From positions 372,001 to 436,000 of the forward strand of contig NZ_CAAAIM010000001.1 in assembly GCF_900639985.1 (NCBI RefSeq): DNA of 64,000 bases, written 5' to 3'. A program made the position numbers and the translations under genes. The notes under the pieces are model-generated. The model made no database searches and was not told the origin of the DNA. It saw only the letters and a list, made by a program, of their open reading frames with translations. Below, piece by piece: positions 16,611-26,048 of the stretch; position 1 is the stretch's first letter; each line of letters begins with the position of its first letter. The DNA comes from Legionella rowbothamii. GTDB lineage: Bacteria; Pseudomonadota; Gammaproteobacteria; Legionellales; Legionellaceae.

Positions 16611-18734
16611 ATGAGAAATACAGTGTCCCAAGATCCTACTGTAAAAAAACTACTCCAACGAGTTAAAGAGTTGGAACTCACCATCAAGGTGCAACAAAAT
16701 AAAATCAGCCAACTTGAATCAGAAAGTTTTCAGTTAAAAAACCTCATCGATAATCTTCCTGGTGAGATTTATTGGAAAGATAAAAATGGTATTTGGTCTG
16801 GTGTTAACAAACAAGGTGCGCAAAGCTTAAATCAAATGAGCTTTATTACTGACCGCTCCGATGTAATCGGTAAATCAGACTATCAGTTATTCAGTAAAGA
16901 AACCGCTGATGAATATCGAAAGAATGATCTTGAAGTCATGGCGAACAAAGTCGAAATTACCCGCGAAGAAATCAACAAGCTACCCAATGGTGAAACATTG
17001 GTTCATCTTTCTGCAAAAAGACCGTTATGGGATAAAGATGGCAATGTCGTCGGTATTGTTGGAAATACTGTTGATATTTCCTATTTAAAAAAAATTGAAG
17101 CTGAATTAAAAACGGCTATGGAAAAATCAGAAATAGCTAATAAAGCCAAAACCGAATTTCTAGAAAACATGCGTCATGATATACGCACGCCATTAACCGG
17201 CATTGTAGGTTTTTCGGAGATACTGAAGCTGAAGTCCGATAATGCTCAAATTAAAGAATATGTCGAAAACTTAGTGGCTTCAAGCCATGCATTGCTGGCT
17301 CTATTAGATGAAGTATTAGAAGCAATCATTGTAAGCTCAGGAGAAATCCCCAAACTTAAGAAAAAATTTGATTTGAAAAAATCCTTACAACAAATTATCG
17401 ATCTCAATAAAGCCAAAGCGGCTCAAAAAAAACTGGAACTTACTCTGAATTTTGATTCATCAATTCCTGAACATTTAATTGGTGATAAAACTCGAGTCCA
17501 TCGAATTGTTCTTGAACTTATAGCCAACGCCTTAAACTTTACAAATAATGGTTTTGTTCGACTCAGTGCAGAGCTTGCCAAACGAAACAACAGAGAACTT
17601 GTTATCAAACTTATTGTTGAAGATTCTGGGATAGGAGTACCCCTAGAACGACAGCAAGAAATTTATGTTCAATTTACTCGCCTTACACCGTCATACCAGG
17701 GAATTTATAAAGGTGTGGGACTTGGACTTTCAGTGGTAAAACAGTTTATTGATGAACTTGGTGGAGAAATTTATCTGGAAAGTGCCCCCAGAAAAGGCTC
17801 AAAATTTATTTGTATCATTCCATTACAAGAACCATTGCTGGATGATAACTTAGGGCTTTACGAGGAGTTTGAGGCTTCGAAAATACCCAACTATACCGAG
17901 GAACATAAAGCATCTTATTGCGATTTAAGTACCCATGAGTTTCGTGTTCTGGTTGTAGAAGATAACCCCATTGCACAAACCGTAGCTAAATCTATTCTCA
18001 GCAAGCTAAATTGTAATACCGACATCGCAGAATCAGGAAGACGAGCCGTAGCCCTGTGTAAAAGCAGCTCCTATGATTTAATATTTATGGACATCGGCCT
18101 CCCTGATCTAGACGGTTATGAAGTAACACATCAAATTCGAATGCAAGAATTGCCAAGAAAAACGCACACACCAATCATTGCCCTGACTGCCCATATTGGT
18201 GATGAAAACAAAAAGCTCTGTATTGAAGCCGGAATGAATGCCGTACTGACAAAACCTCTCTCCCTAAAAAACTGCTCAGATATTCTTGATGCGTTCATCC
18301 CAGAGCACCAAAAGAAAGAGGACGAATCCCCAACTGCACACTATTTGGCTGATTTGCCGGATACAATAGAGCATTTATTTAATCTAACTGACTTTCCCCT
18401 ACTAGATATTGACGAAGGAATTAAAACTACGGGCAATCCAGCCATATTGGCCGAAATGCTCAGCTTTTTGATTCAGGATTCATTACCTAAAGATTTACAG
18501 CTCATGGAGGAAGCCCATCAAGCTCTTGACTGGGATAAAACTCAGCAGCTAGCCCATAAGATTAAAGGGGGCGCAATTTATGTTGGCACCGTAAAAATGA
18601 AAATAGCCTGCCAGTACCTTGAGCGCTACTGGAAAACAGGCCACTCTGAGTTGCTGGAAAAGTTATATCAACAGGCGATTGCAGTGATTCATGAAAGCAT
18701 GCAAGAAGTTAGCCGTTGGTTGAGTGCTCATTAA
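16611..18734 (+). CDS. Hybrid sensor histidine kinase (PAS-HisKA-HATPase-REC-HPt)
   Basis: A soluble phosphorelay kinase; the ATG at 16611 is preferred over the in-frame TTG at 16581 (707 versus 717 residues; numbering here from the TTG). A coiled coil at residues 20-55 leads to a PAS domain (about 55-170, NLPGEIYWKDKNG). HisKA follows with the phosphoacceptor H199 (NMRHDIRTPL), then HATPase (N316, DSGIG at 348-352, GVGLGL at 378-383), a receiver with phosphoacceptor D504 (MDIGLPDLDGYE) and K558, and a C-terminal HPt domain with H659 (HKIKGGA). No membrane segment, so the signal is cytoplasmic. Its PAS and kinase regions resemble the kinase at 20897-22429, suggesting duplication. The cognate output is not evident here. 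Confidence 0.92.
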   Translation: MRNTVSQDPTVKKLLQRVKELELTIKVQQNKISQLESESFQLKNLIDNLPGEIYWKDKNGIWSGVNKQGAQSLNQMSFITDRSDVIGKSDYQLFSKETADEYRKNDLEVMANKVEITREEINKLPNGETLVHLSAKRPLWDKDGNVVGIVGNTVDISYLKKIEAELKTAMEKSEIANKAKTEFLENMRHDIRTPLTGIVGFSEILKLKSDNAQIKEYVENLVASSHALLALLDEVLEAIIVSSGEIPKLKKKFDLKKSLQQIIDLNKAKAAQKKLELTLNFDSSIPEHLIGDKTRVHRIVLELIANALNFTNNGFVRLSAELAKRNNRELVIKLIVEDSGIGVPLERQQEIYVQFTRLTPSYQGIYKGVGLGLSVVKQFIDELGGEIYLESAPRKGSKFICIIPLQEPLLDDNLGLYEEFEASKIPNYTEEHKASYCDLSTHEFRVLVVEDNPIAQTVAKSILSKLNCNTDIAESGRRAVALCKSSSYDLIFMDIGLPDLDGYEVTHQIRMQELPRKTHTPIIALTAHIGDENKKLCIEAGMNAVLTKPLSLKNCSDILDAFIPEHQKKEDESPTAHYLADLPDTIEHLFNLTDFPLLDIDEGIKTTGNPAILAEMLSFLIQDSLPKDLQLMEEAHQALDWDKTQQLAHKIKGGAIYVGTVKMKIACQYLERYWKTGHSELLEKLYQQAIAVIHESMQEVSRWLSAH

Positions 18735-18850
18735 GTAGAGTTTAATAAGTTAATTATTTTTGCTCAATCACAATATTTACTTCAAGGCTGCTATTGCGGC
18801 AAACGCTTCCATTAGCCCTAAGCACTACATAATAATAAAAGAGACCGAAT

Positions 18851-18871
18851 TACCGCGGCTTGATCGTGGTA
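18851..18871. repeat. TACCGCGG-type imperfect palindrome
   Basis: TACCGCGGCTTGATCGTGGTA is a near-palindrome with one imperfect pair, between the convergent hybrid kinase and yacG. A related TACCGCGG word occurs at about 25961. Confidence 0.5.
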
Positions 18872-18928
18872 TTTGGGAGTATTATTGATGGGCTCAAATG
18901 ATTCGCTCTTTTGCACTTGCAGATGCGG

Positions 18929-19123
18929 CTACAGCTCATCAAACTCCTCACTGGAAGCAAAAGGATCGGCTGGCTCACCAGGAATTTTTCGCGACTCATT
19001 AGCCCATTCTCCAAGATCAATTAATTTGCACCGATCAGAGCAAAATGGCCTGAATTTATTTTCTGGTTTCCAGGTATCGGGGTTATCGCAAGTAGGACAC
19101 TTTATTTTCTGTGGATTCTTCAT
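18929..19123 (-). CDS. yacG: DNA gyrase inhibitor YacG
   Basis: A 64-residue zinc protein. The four ligands are visible as C-P-T-C near residues 9-12 and C-S-D-R-C at 28-32, followed by the conserved DLGxWANExRKIPGEP segment. Length and spacing match YacG, which inhibits gyrase by binding GyrB. In many gammaproteobacteria yacG lies downstream of pilD and coaE; here it is isolated and about 40 kb from pilBCD. The C-terminus is acidic ([10 protein letters not shown]), as in the family. Confidence 0.9.
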   Translation of the reverse strand: MKNPQKIKCPTCDNPDTWKPENKFRPFCSDRCKLIDLGEWANESRKIPGEPADPFASSEEFDEL

Positions 19124-19294
19124 GACTACATTTATTTGTTTATTTTAGAACATATAGTATATATCAAGCCTGGTAGATGAATAAATCTCAAATATTAATT
19201 TATATTTTCCTCTTTGATATGTAACAATTAGAAAAAAACCGACATGTGAAGTATTCACATGATTTATTACATGTAATTAGGATATGTACCCCCA

Positions 19295-19594
19295 ATGGAC
19301 GTTACCAAGCTTTTTATTAATTTTGGATTTTCAATCAGCTTAATTGCAAATGCCCTTTTATTTATCCCCCAAATTATCTCCATTTTAAGGCATCAATCAG
19401 TACAAGGCGTTTCCTTACTAACCTTCGCAGGATTTAATGTTATCCAGTTTTTTACTGTATGCCACGGATTAATCGAAGCGGATCATTTACTCGTCGCAGG
19501 TTACATTTTAAGCTTAATTACTTGTGGCACAGTTACATTCCTGATCATTTATTTTAGATACATCAAAAAAATTAACGAGCATAAACACGTATGA
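19295..19594 (+). CDS. SemiSWEET / PQ-loop transporter
   Basis: A 99-residue integral membrane protein with three transmembrane helices (about 8-26, 40-58 and 66-88). The PQ motif appears as LLFIPQIISILR at the end of helix 1, followed by the usual HQSVQGVSLLTF loop. Bacterial SemiSWEETs dimerise to form a sugar transporter of six helices. The stop codon overlaps the start of the next gene (ATGA at 19591-19594), so the two are translationally coupled. The substrate is unknown. Confidence 0.82.
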   Translation: MDVTKLFINFGFSISLIANALLFIPQIISILRHQSVQGVSLLTFAGFNVIQFFTVCHGLIEADHLLVAGYILSLITCGTVTFLIIYFRYIKKINEHKHV

Positions 19595-20883
19595 ATTCTC
19601 TCACAGAGCAGAACGTTACCATATTAGCCCTGCTTCCCTACTCGACAGAAGAGGCCGAGCTTTTACATAAAAAACAGAAGCTTGATAATTTATATTTTTT
19701 AAACGTCATTGTAACACTTGCAATTACAGCACTTGAATCATTCTTAAGCGGACAGCTCACTGCATTTGACGCACAGGTAGGCGAAAACTTGTGTCAAATC
19801 AGAGCCTATAAGATTCTACACCTTTGTTATAAGTGGCTACATTCTGAAAGTGCTTTAAATCAATTCAAAGATGAATTAGAGAAAATAAAAGCTTATAAAG
19901 CACATCTAAGCGAACACATTTCTCACTGGGAAGATGCCGTAAAACATTCCGTTAGTTATAACAAACATTTAGATGCACCCGAAAAAATTGAGTCCTTTTT
20001 AAATCGCCATCAATTATTAATTTCACTCCATAGTGAAATCGTCTTTATCATTCTTTCTTGGTTTTTGACCCATTTTAATGTCCGCGACGATCATATTCCT
20101 ATTGCCATCAACATAGAGTATATTGCTCGAGAACTTAAAATATCTAAATACAGAGCAAAACGTCTTACACACAAGTACCAACAATTAATTTGCAAATTAG
20201 GATGCGACTTTATTATCACGATTAGCCAAGCACTTCCAGACACCTGGCGTCTGGGAGAACTGTTACCGCAAGTATGTAAGATTGCGGATGAAAACCGCAC
20301 GGTACTCCCCTGCTATATAAGCAGTGAGGTTATTTTTCATCATAATATTTTACAAAAAATCCCTATGATTTTAATTACTAAGCGATACGATAACCAACAA
20401 AATTTAGTAGATATTATTTACTTTTTAATTGAAGGTAATGAACTAAAACAACACAACTTAGCCCAGCCAATCGACATAGAAATGCCCTATTGTCTTGTTG
20501 TTAGAGGATTAGTGCTTAATGCAACAGAAACCATTAACTCCTACATTCAACGCATTATGCAAATAAGCCCTTTAAAAATAATCTTGGCAAATACAGCAAG
20601 CCACCCTCAATACTCTGGTAAACGGTTGCAAAATTTACGTGAAGACCCTTATCGTGAGTTAGAGACTAATGAACTGACCACAATGCATCAAGCCCGTTTT
20701 AATGAGATGAAAAAGATGGCATTGGCTGAGGGCTGCTCTAAAGAAAATCAAACTACCTTTTTTCTAAAACATATTTATGCAAGCCAATTAAAGTTAGAAA
20801 TAGAATATCTCGAATCTCAATACGTCAATTTGGCCTTTAATGCCTATGATGTTCAACAACTTAGTGATAATCATGTTAATTAA
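19591..20883 (+). CDS. Hypothetical helical protein coupled to SemiSWEET
   Basis: A 430-residue soluble protein of unknown function. No membrane segment or signal peptide is present. The N-terminal 170 residues are helical. Around residues 173-205 a helix-turn-helix-like stretch (YIARELKISKYRAKRLTHKY) suggests possible DNA binding, followed by a Trp/Leu-rich linker. Residues 230-350 have alternating strands and helices, and the C-terminus is charged. Because it overlaps the transporter gene by 4 bases and is followed directly by a PAS kinase gene, it probably belongs to a sensing or response operon. The HTH assignment is tentative. Confidence 0.65.
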   Translation: MNSLTEQNVTILALLPYSTEEAELLHKKQKLDNLYFLNVIVTLAITALESFLSGQLTAFDAQVGENLCQIRAYKILHLCYKWLHSESALNQFKDELEKIKAYKAHLSEHISHWEDAVKHSVSYNKHLDAPEKIESFLNRHQLLISLHSEIVFIILSWFLTHFNVRDDHIPIAINIEYIARELKISKYRAKRLTHKYQQLICKLGCDFIITISQALPDTWRLGELLPQVCKIADENRTVLPCYISSEVIFHHNILQKIPMILITKRYDNQQNLVDIIYFLIEGNELKQHNLAQPIDIEMPYCLVVRGLVLNATETINSYIQRIMQISPLKIILANTASHPQYSGKRLQNLREDPYRELETNELTTMHQARFNEMKKMALAEGCSKENQTTFFLKHIYASQLKLEIEYLESQYVNLAFNAYDVQQLSDNHVN

Positions 20884-20896
20884 AAAACAAAGGATA

Positions 20897-22429
20897 ATGA
20901 AAAAACGATTTGATTTGTACAGTCAAGTCATAGAACGGATGCCAGCACATATTTATTGGAAAGATAAGAGTTTTAATTACATTGATTGCAATAAAGGCTT
21001 TGCAAAATACTTAGGTCTAGCCTTACCTAAAGAAATTATTGGCCGCTCGGATTATGATTTTCTTTGCATTGATGAAGCTAATATAATACGTGAAAACGAT
21101 AAGCAAGTATTAACCTTAGGTAATATATGTGTTTTTGAAGAAGAAATTTCTGATAACTTTGGAAAAAAAACAGCTTATCTTACGCAAAAAATCCCCCTGT
21201 TTAACGCCTCAGGCGAAATTATTGGTTTGGCGGGAATTTCCATAAATATTACTATGCGTAAAGCACTGGAAGAAAAAGCACATGCCGATAAAGAAGCAAC
21301 GGAACACCGACTGTTTAATATACTGAACAATTTACCTGGACACGTCTATTGGAAAAACAAGGATTCTATTTATCAGGGCTGCAATCTTGCTCAAGCACAG
21401 TCTGCCGGATTTTCAAATCCGGAACATATGGTTGGAAAATCTGATTTTGACATGCCCTGGAGCCATGAAGCAGAATCTTTACGTGAAATGGACCTCTGTG
21501 TAATGCAGCGAAAAGATGTGATTACCCGTGAAGAAGCCTCGAAACTCGCTAACTCAGATAAAGTATCCATATTCTTATCGAAAAAGGCGCCCCTACTCAA
21601 TATTAATGGAGAAGTCGATGGGGTTCTTGGAATTTCATTTGATATTAGTGATCGGAAGAAAATGGAAGAGGAACTCGCCAAATCCCAAATTGCAGCCGAA
21701 GCAGCAAACCTGGCAAAAACAGAGTTCTTACGCAATATGGAGCATCAATTAAGAACTCCTTTTAGCGGAATTTATAGCTTGATTGAGTTTTTGGCATCCA
21801 ATGAAGTCGATCCTGAAAAGAAAATGTATTTGGAAACGGTTCATGAATCAGCAAAGGAATTTGTGGATTTATTGAATGATATTCTTGAGTTTACCCGCAA
21901 TGAGGCAGGAAACTCTCCCATTTTAGAAATGAAATTTAATCTCCATGAAACCATCTCGCAAGTAGTCAAGTTAGAACAAGCAACCGCACTGGCAAAAAAA
22001 ATTGATTTAACTTTAGATTACCCCAAATCCCTCCCCGATGTATTTCTTGGTGATCCGTATCGTATTAAACGCTTAATTATGAACTTGATCAGTAATGCAA
22101 TTAAATTTACAGAACAAGGTCATGTCTCTTGTCAGGTTCGCTTAGGTGAACGGATAGATGCACGCCATTGGATTCTGCAATTGATTGTTTCTGATACGGG
22201 TATAGGCATTTCCGAAGAAAAGCAATTGCTGATTTATGAAAAATTCTTTCGCTTATTTCCAGCCAATCAGAATAAATACAAAGGAGCAGGATTAGGATTA
22301 TATGTAGTAAAACAAATAATTCATGAGCTTGATGGTGAAATTGAAGTCCAAAGTGAACTTAATAAAGGCACTACGTTTATCTGTACATTACCTTTTAAAA
22401 GCCCTTTACTTTTAAATAATAACCATTGA
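20897..22429 (+). CDS. PAS-PAS sensor histidine kinase
   Basis: A 510-residue soluble kinase. The ATG at 20897 with AAAGGA just upstream is preferred; an in-frame ATG at 20873 and the frame opening at 20840 overlap the previous gene. Two PAS domains (about 5-120 and 135-250, both with the YWKDK/YWKNK signature) precede HisKA with H283 (RNMEHQLRTPFSG) and an HATPase domain with DTGIGIS and GAGLGLYVVKQ motifs. There is no receiver or HPt domain, unlike the related hybrid kinase at 16611. A stand-alone receiver follows at 22645, a plausible partner. It seems to be last in an operon with the SemiSWEET and the unknown gene. Confidence 0.9.
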   Translation: MKKRFDLYSQVIERMPAHIYWKDKSFNYIDCNKGFAKYLGLALPKEIIGRSDYDFLCIDEANIIRENDKQVLTLGNICVFEEEISDNFGKKTAYLTQKIPLFNASGEIIGLAGISINITMRKALEEKAHADKEATEHRLFNILNNLPGHVYWKNKDSIYQGCNLAQAQSAGFSNPEHMVGKSDFDMPWSHEAESLREMDLCVMQRKDVITREEASKLANSDKVSIFLSKKAPLLNINGEVDGVLGISFDISDRKKMEEELAKSQIAAEAANLAKTEFLRNMEHQLRTPFSGIYSLIEFLASNEVDPEKKMYLETVHESAKEFVDLLNDILEFTRNEAGNSPILEMKFNLHETISQVVKLEQATALAKKIDLTLDYPKSLPDVFLGDPYRIKRLIMNLISNAIKFTEQGHVSCQVRLGERIDARHWILQLIVSDTGIGISEEKQLLIYEKFFRLFPANQNKYKGAGLGLYVVKQIIHELDGEIEVQSELNKGTTFICTLPFKSPLLLNNNH

Positions 22430-22577
22430 AGTCTTTTCTTGAAAATTAGAGTATTCTCAGTAAAAATTAAAAATAAATGGTAAGCGTTTGCGATGGTGCT
22501 ATTTTTGAATTAAATACAAAACTCCATCGTAATGGCGGAAATTTGCATACACAGAGAACCCTTACCTAAAACGTAAA

Positions 22578-22600
22578 GTATGGGGCATGACCGCCCCTAC
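22578..22600. repeat. GTATGGGGC..GCCCCTAC hairpin
   Basis: GGGGC (22582-22586) pairs with GCCCC (22593-22597), with GTA and TAC extending the stem around a bulge. It lies between the kinase and the receiver gene and may separate their transcripts. Confidence 0.45.
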
Positions 22601-22644
22601 ATTAAATAGAACTTAGACTTATTGGATTTATTACAAGGCAAATA

Positions 22645-23037
22645 ATGCTCAACTCTATTCGAATACTAATCGTCGAAGATACGCGAATTGCCCAACTTGT
22701 TGTAAAAGCATATATGACGCATTTGGGATGCATAGTTGATATCGCAGAGGACGGGAAGTCAGCCATTCAAAGCACGACTCAAACTCAGTATGACCTTATT
22801 TTAATGGATATTGGCCTAGGAGATGGTCTCAATGGTTTTGAGACCACTCAACACATTAAATCACACAGTCCTTTAAATAAGGACACTCCGGTTATTGCTC
22901 TAACCTCCCATGGTGACTCCGATATCAGACAAAAAGCCGCAGATGTTGGTATGATTTTATTTTTACGTAAACCATTTACTACAGCCTATGCACAACAAGT
23001 CATGGATTATTTAAAGAATCATTCCGTAGGAAAATAA
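22645..23037 (+). CDS. Stand-alone response regulator receiver
   Basis: A 130-residue single-domain receiver of the CheY type. Phosphoacceptor D55 lies in LILMDIGLGDGLNG; acidic residues E11-D12 bind the metal; T87 (IALTSHG) and K109 (FLRKPF) complete the active site. There is no output domain, so it must act through protein contacts or as a phosphorelay intermediate. It is 215 bases after the PAS-PAS kinase on the same strand. Its receiver resembles that of the hybrid kinase at 16611 (DIxESG / DIAEDGKSA, MDIGL), which suggests that kinase and receiver here are the separated parts of a hybrid-type kinase. Confidence 0.88.
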   Translation: MLNSIRILIVEDTRIAQLVVKAYMTHLGCIVDIAEDGKSAIQSTTQTQYDLILMDIGLGDGLNGFETTQHIKSHSPLNKDTPVIALTSHGDSDIRQKAADVGMILFLRKPFTTAYAQQVMDYLKNHSVGK

Positions 23038-23256
23038 AGATATTGCTTTTGCATTGGATTGCTATTTCCATAAACGCAAAAAGCTCAAGCAGCCAACTAC
23101 CTTTCTCTAAAGAAAATTTAACGATTACTCTGGTTTCTAAAAGCAAAAATGTGGTACTTTTGCTTTTAGAATTAAAAAGATGATAATTGTCTAAATCCAC
23201 CTACGTAGAAAAGGCAACATATCTGCAGATTATAAAATTAATATGGACGATTTGGT

Positions 23257-24000
23257 ATGAAGAAAAATAGACTTGTTTTAGCATTATCAACGAGCTTTTT
23301 AATTGGTAATGCCTTTGCAGGCACCATGGGGCCAGTAAAACCAAGTTGGAGATGGCTTGGAGAGTTTAGTGTTGGCCCAGCTTGGCAAAGTGGGGGTAGC
23401 ACACAATCGTTCTATCTTGATTCAGATATCGAAAAAACTTACGCTGCAAATAAATCAACTCATGCAATGGCTGATTTCGGAGTTCTTTTAGGCGCACAAT
23501 ACAGCCTAAATCCAACGTTGATTACTCAATTTGGGCTTGCTGTCGGGGCAACCACAGACACAAGCTTATCAGGAGAAATCTGGGATGATGCTGATCCACA
23601 ATTTAATAACTTCATTTACAGCTACAAACTTCAGCACACTCATCTCGCAGTGAAAGGTAAATTGCTTGCAGATATGGGCTATATGGTAATGCCTTGGATT
23701 AGCGCTAGTGTGGGTGTAGGATTTAATCACGCATACGCATTCAATAATGTTCCAATTATTGAAGAAGCAATTAAAAATCCTAACTTTTCTGCTCATACTC
23801 AAACAAGTTTTACCTATACACTAGGTGCAGGCATTCAGCGATCATTAACCGAACATATCCAAGTAGGTATTGGTTATGAATTTGCTGATTGGGGCAAAAG
23901 TTCGTTAGGAAAAGCCTCAGGCCAAACAATGAACACCGGAATTTCATTAAACCACCTCTACACTAATGGATTCTTAGTAAATCTTACCTATGTAGGCTAG
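23257..24000 (+). CDS. Outer-membrane beta-barrel protein (porin-like)
   Basis: A 247-residue exported protein with a clear signal peptide (cleavage after NAFA). The mature chain consists of alternating amphipathic strands (for example GEFSVGPAWQS, MADFGVLLGAQYSL, LITQFGLAVGATT, VGIGYEFADWG), compatible with an eight- to ten-strand barrel, ending in NLTYVG rather than a terminal Phe. The family is common in Legionella as multiple paralogues; specific function is unknown. It is monocistronic, with the next barrel gene 122 bases downstream on the same strand. Confidence 0.78.
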   Translation: MKKNRLVLALSTSFLIGNAFAGTMGPVKPSWRWLGEFSVGPAWQSGGSTQSFYLDSDIEKTYAANKSTHAMADFGVLLGAQYSLNPTLITQFGLAVGATTDTSLSGEIWDDADPQFNNFIYSYKLQHTHLAVKGKLLADMGYMVMPWISASVGVGFNHAYAFNNVPIIEEAIKNPNFSAHTQTSFTYTLGAGIQRSLTEHIQVGIGYEFADWGKSSLGKASGQTMNTGISLNHLYTNGFLVNLTYVG

Positions 24001-24122
24001 ACCACTCGAGCCTGAATGAATCGCTTTACTTAGGCTATGAGAGAATCATCACCGCCAATGCCCATCGCTTATCCGTGAGGCATTGGTAAAAAGGCAAATT
24101 TAACCACTTTTAGGGAATAGCT

Positions 24123-24812
24123 ATGTTAGGGAAAATTTTGTGTGGTAGCGTTGTTTCTTTACTTCTAAGTAGTCCATCTATTGCGGGATTCTACATCGGT
24201 GCCGGTATCGGGCCTGAATATGCTCAATTTACCCAAAAAACTCATGTTTTGGACAATTACGGTAGTTTTAACGTTATCGATGAACAAAATTTTTCCGGTG
24301 CAGGTATTTTTGGCACTTTTTTTGGCGGATATTCTTGGACCCACAATTGGTTTTATTTAGCGGGCGAAGCTAATTTTAATCCCAGCTCCCTCCAATACAG
24401 ATTAGTCAATAAAGAATACATTCACAAAAATTTCGAGAAATCGTCATTTACTATTCACTATAGTGAAGGTGTAAGTGCTCTTCCCGGAGTTTTATTAACC
24501 AAGGATGCGATCGTTTATGGGCGAATTGGTTATGCAAATGGCCATGTGGAACTTCACAACTCAGACCCAACCATACGCAGTTCAAAGGCGAATCGTAGTG
24601 GTATTCGTTATGGTGTGGGAATGCGCTATAACCTATCAAATCAATGGGCCTTAATGGCCGATTATAGCCAAACCAATTATGAGAAATTCCATAGCCGTGT
24701 TTATGAACCTAATGGTGGAGTCTACAAAAGCTCACGTACTTATCCAGTCTCAGCACAATTTGCCTTTGGAATTATTTATAACTTTGAAAAACCAGTAGTT
24801 TTTGTTAAATAA
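24123..24812 (+). CDS. Outer-membrane beta-barrel protein (OmpA-like barrel)
   Basis: A 229-residue exported protein; the signal peptide ends at SIAGFYIGAGIG, and GFYIGAGIGP is the typical first strand of eight-stranded barrels. Later strands (FFGGYSWTHNWFYLAGEANF, VYGRIGYANGHVEL, GIRYGVGMRYNLSNQWALMADYSQ, FAFGIIYNF) match the opacity/OmpA-like barrel family. There is no periplasmic peptidoglycan-binding domain. Function unknown; surface adhesin or structural roles are both possible. Confidence 0.78.
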   Translation: MLGKILCGSVVSLLLSSPSIAGFYIGAGIGPEYAQFTQKTHVLDNYGSFNVIDEQNFSGAGIFGTFFGGYSWTHNWFYLAGEANFNPSSLQYRLVNKEYIHKNFEKSSFTIHYSEGVSALPGVLLTKDAIVYGRIGYANGHVELHNSDPTIRSSKANRSGIRYGVGMRYNLSNQWALMADYSQTNYEKFHSRVYEPNGGVYKSSRTYPVSAQFAFGIIYNFEKPVVFVK

Positions 24813-24827
24813 CGATAGAGCATTTAT

Positions 24828-24860
24828 TCATCCAGGCTAAATCGAATGTAACCTGGATGA
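24828..24860. repeat. TCATCCAGG..CCTGGATGA inverted repeat
   Basis: A perfect 9-bp stem around a 15-base loop just after the barrel gene. A degenerate relative lies at 30012-30039. It probably terminates the upstream transcript. Confidence 0.6.
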
Positions 24861-25057
24861 ACCAAGTGTAGTCTGGGGAAAATTTTTAGTGATAATTATG
24901 GGAGATCTAAACCTCGGAATTTTTTAACAATTTTATAAAAAAAACATTTTATTTCTCTTAATTCTCCTGATTCTCTTTTCACAGCACAATGTTGTTCTAA
25001 AATTTAATTAAGGAAGCAAAAAACAGAAGCATCGCTAATTTTAAAAGGAGTATTAAC

Positions 25058-25435
25058 ATGCTCAACTTAGATACAGACATGATTTGCAATATTCTGGATA
25101 AAATGCGCCAATTTCAAGCCAAGGAAGAAGTTTCTTTTCCGGAAGTAACAGATGATATGGATGCATATTATGTTCTAGCTGATTATAAAAACGATGCTGT
25201 TTATGACGAAGCAGTTAACATTATTAATAATTTACGTCCAGACCAGCAAGTAACCCTAGTCGCCTTAATGTATCTGGGGCGAGAAGATTTTGATGTGAGT
25301 GAATGGGATAACGCCATTGAATTCGCAAGCCAAGAATTAACGAACCATACTGGGCAGTATCTCTTATCTAGGCCTTTAGTCGCTGATTATATTGAAAATG
25401 CATTAAATTTATTAGGTCTTTCCTGTTCTGAATAA
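25058..25435 (+). CDS. DUF3775 protein
   Basis: A 125-residue acidic cytosolic protein with AAAGGAG upstream of the ATG. The order LxLDxDxICxIIxKxRxFxAKE, DDxDAYxxLxDYxNDxVYxEAxxxIxxLxxDQQxxLVALMYLGR matches DUF3775, a family of proteobacterial proteins without known function. The middle segment (residues 60-80) and the C-terminus YLLSRPLVADYIENAL are typical. It precedes arsC by 75 bases on the same strand, but a separate promoter seems likely. Confidence 0.75.
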   Translation: MLNLDTDMICNILDKMRQFQAKEEVSFPEVTDDMDAYYVLADYKNDAVYDEAVNIINNLRPDQQVTLVALMYLGREDFDVSEWDNAIEFASQELTNHTGQYLLSRPLVADYIENALNLLGLSCSE

Positions 25436-25510
25436 AGAGTACCCTATCACAGGATTATTATCCAGATAACATGCTATAGTGTTAAAATCTAAATACACTA
25501 TAAAAACAAC

Positions 25511-25852
25511 ATGCATGTACTTACTATTTACCACAATCCTAGATGCTCTAAATCTAGAGAAAGCTTAGCCTTACTGCAAGAAAAAGGTATTGAGTTCGCT
25601 ATTGTCGAATACCTGAAAATGCCGCTTAATAGAGAACAGCTCAATGATTTAAGGACACATTTTGCCCTCAAAGACTTCGTTCGTACCAATGAGCCTATTT
25701 TTAAAGAGCTCGGGTTATCCCTGGAAAATGAAGAGCAGGTCTTGGAAGCCATGGTAAAAGAGCCTGTGCTAATGCAACGGCCAATTATAACCTATAAGGG
25801 AAAGGCAATTATTGGACGCCCTCCTGAAAACGTATTAGCACTACTTGTCTGA
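25511..25852 (+). CDS. arsC: Arsenate reductase (glutaredoxin-dependent)
   Basis: A 113-residue thioredoxin-fold enzyme with the ArsC catalytic segment IYHNPRCSKSRESL, whose Cys is residue 12, and the downstream EPVLMQRPIITYKGKAIIGRPPE, where the substrate-binding Arg residues lie. It reduces arsenate to arsenite using glutathione and glutaredoxin. Length fits the short ArsC/YfgD group. No other ars gene is adjacent, so a general redox role is also possible. Confidence 0.9.
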   Translation: MHVLTIYHNPRCSKSRESLALLQEKGIEFAIVEYLKMPLNREQLNDLRTHFALKDFVRTNEPIFKELGLSLENEEQVLEAMVKEPVLMQRPIITYKGKAIIGRPPENVLALLV

Positions 25853-26048
25853 TGACAGGCTTCGAATCTCGTATACTACGCGAATAAAGGCTACAAGTGA
25901 TCCATCAGCCGAATCCCCGCTACTTGCCCCTAGGCTCATAAGTTGCGAGATAAAATAGGGTACCGCGGTCATTCGGATCTGCTGACCCCATAATATTTAT
26001 CTTAGCCAAGTATTCTTAAATAATTGCATTAGTTATTGAAACCAGTTT
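25853..26048. repeat. Intergenic region with inverted-repeat fragments
   Basis: Between the convergent arsC and the next gene lie fragments of dispersed repeats: CCGAAT near 25917 is mirrored by ATTCGG near 25970, and a TACCGCGG word occurs near 25961. I see no gene. Confidence 0.4.
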
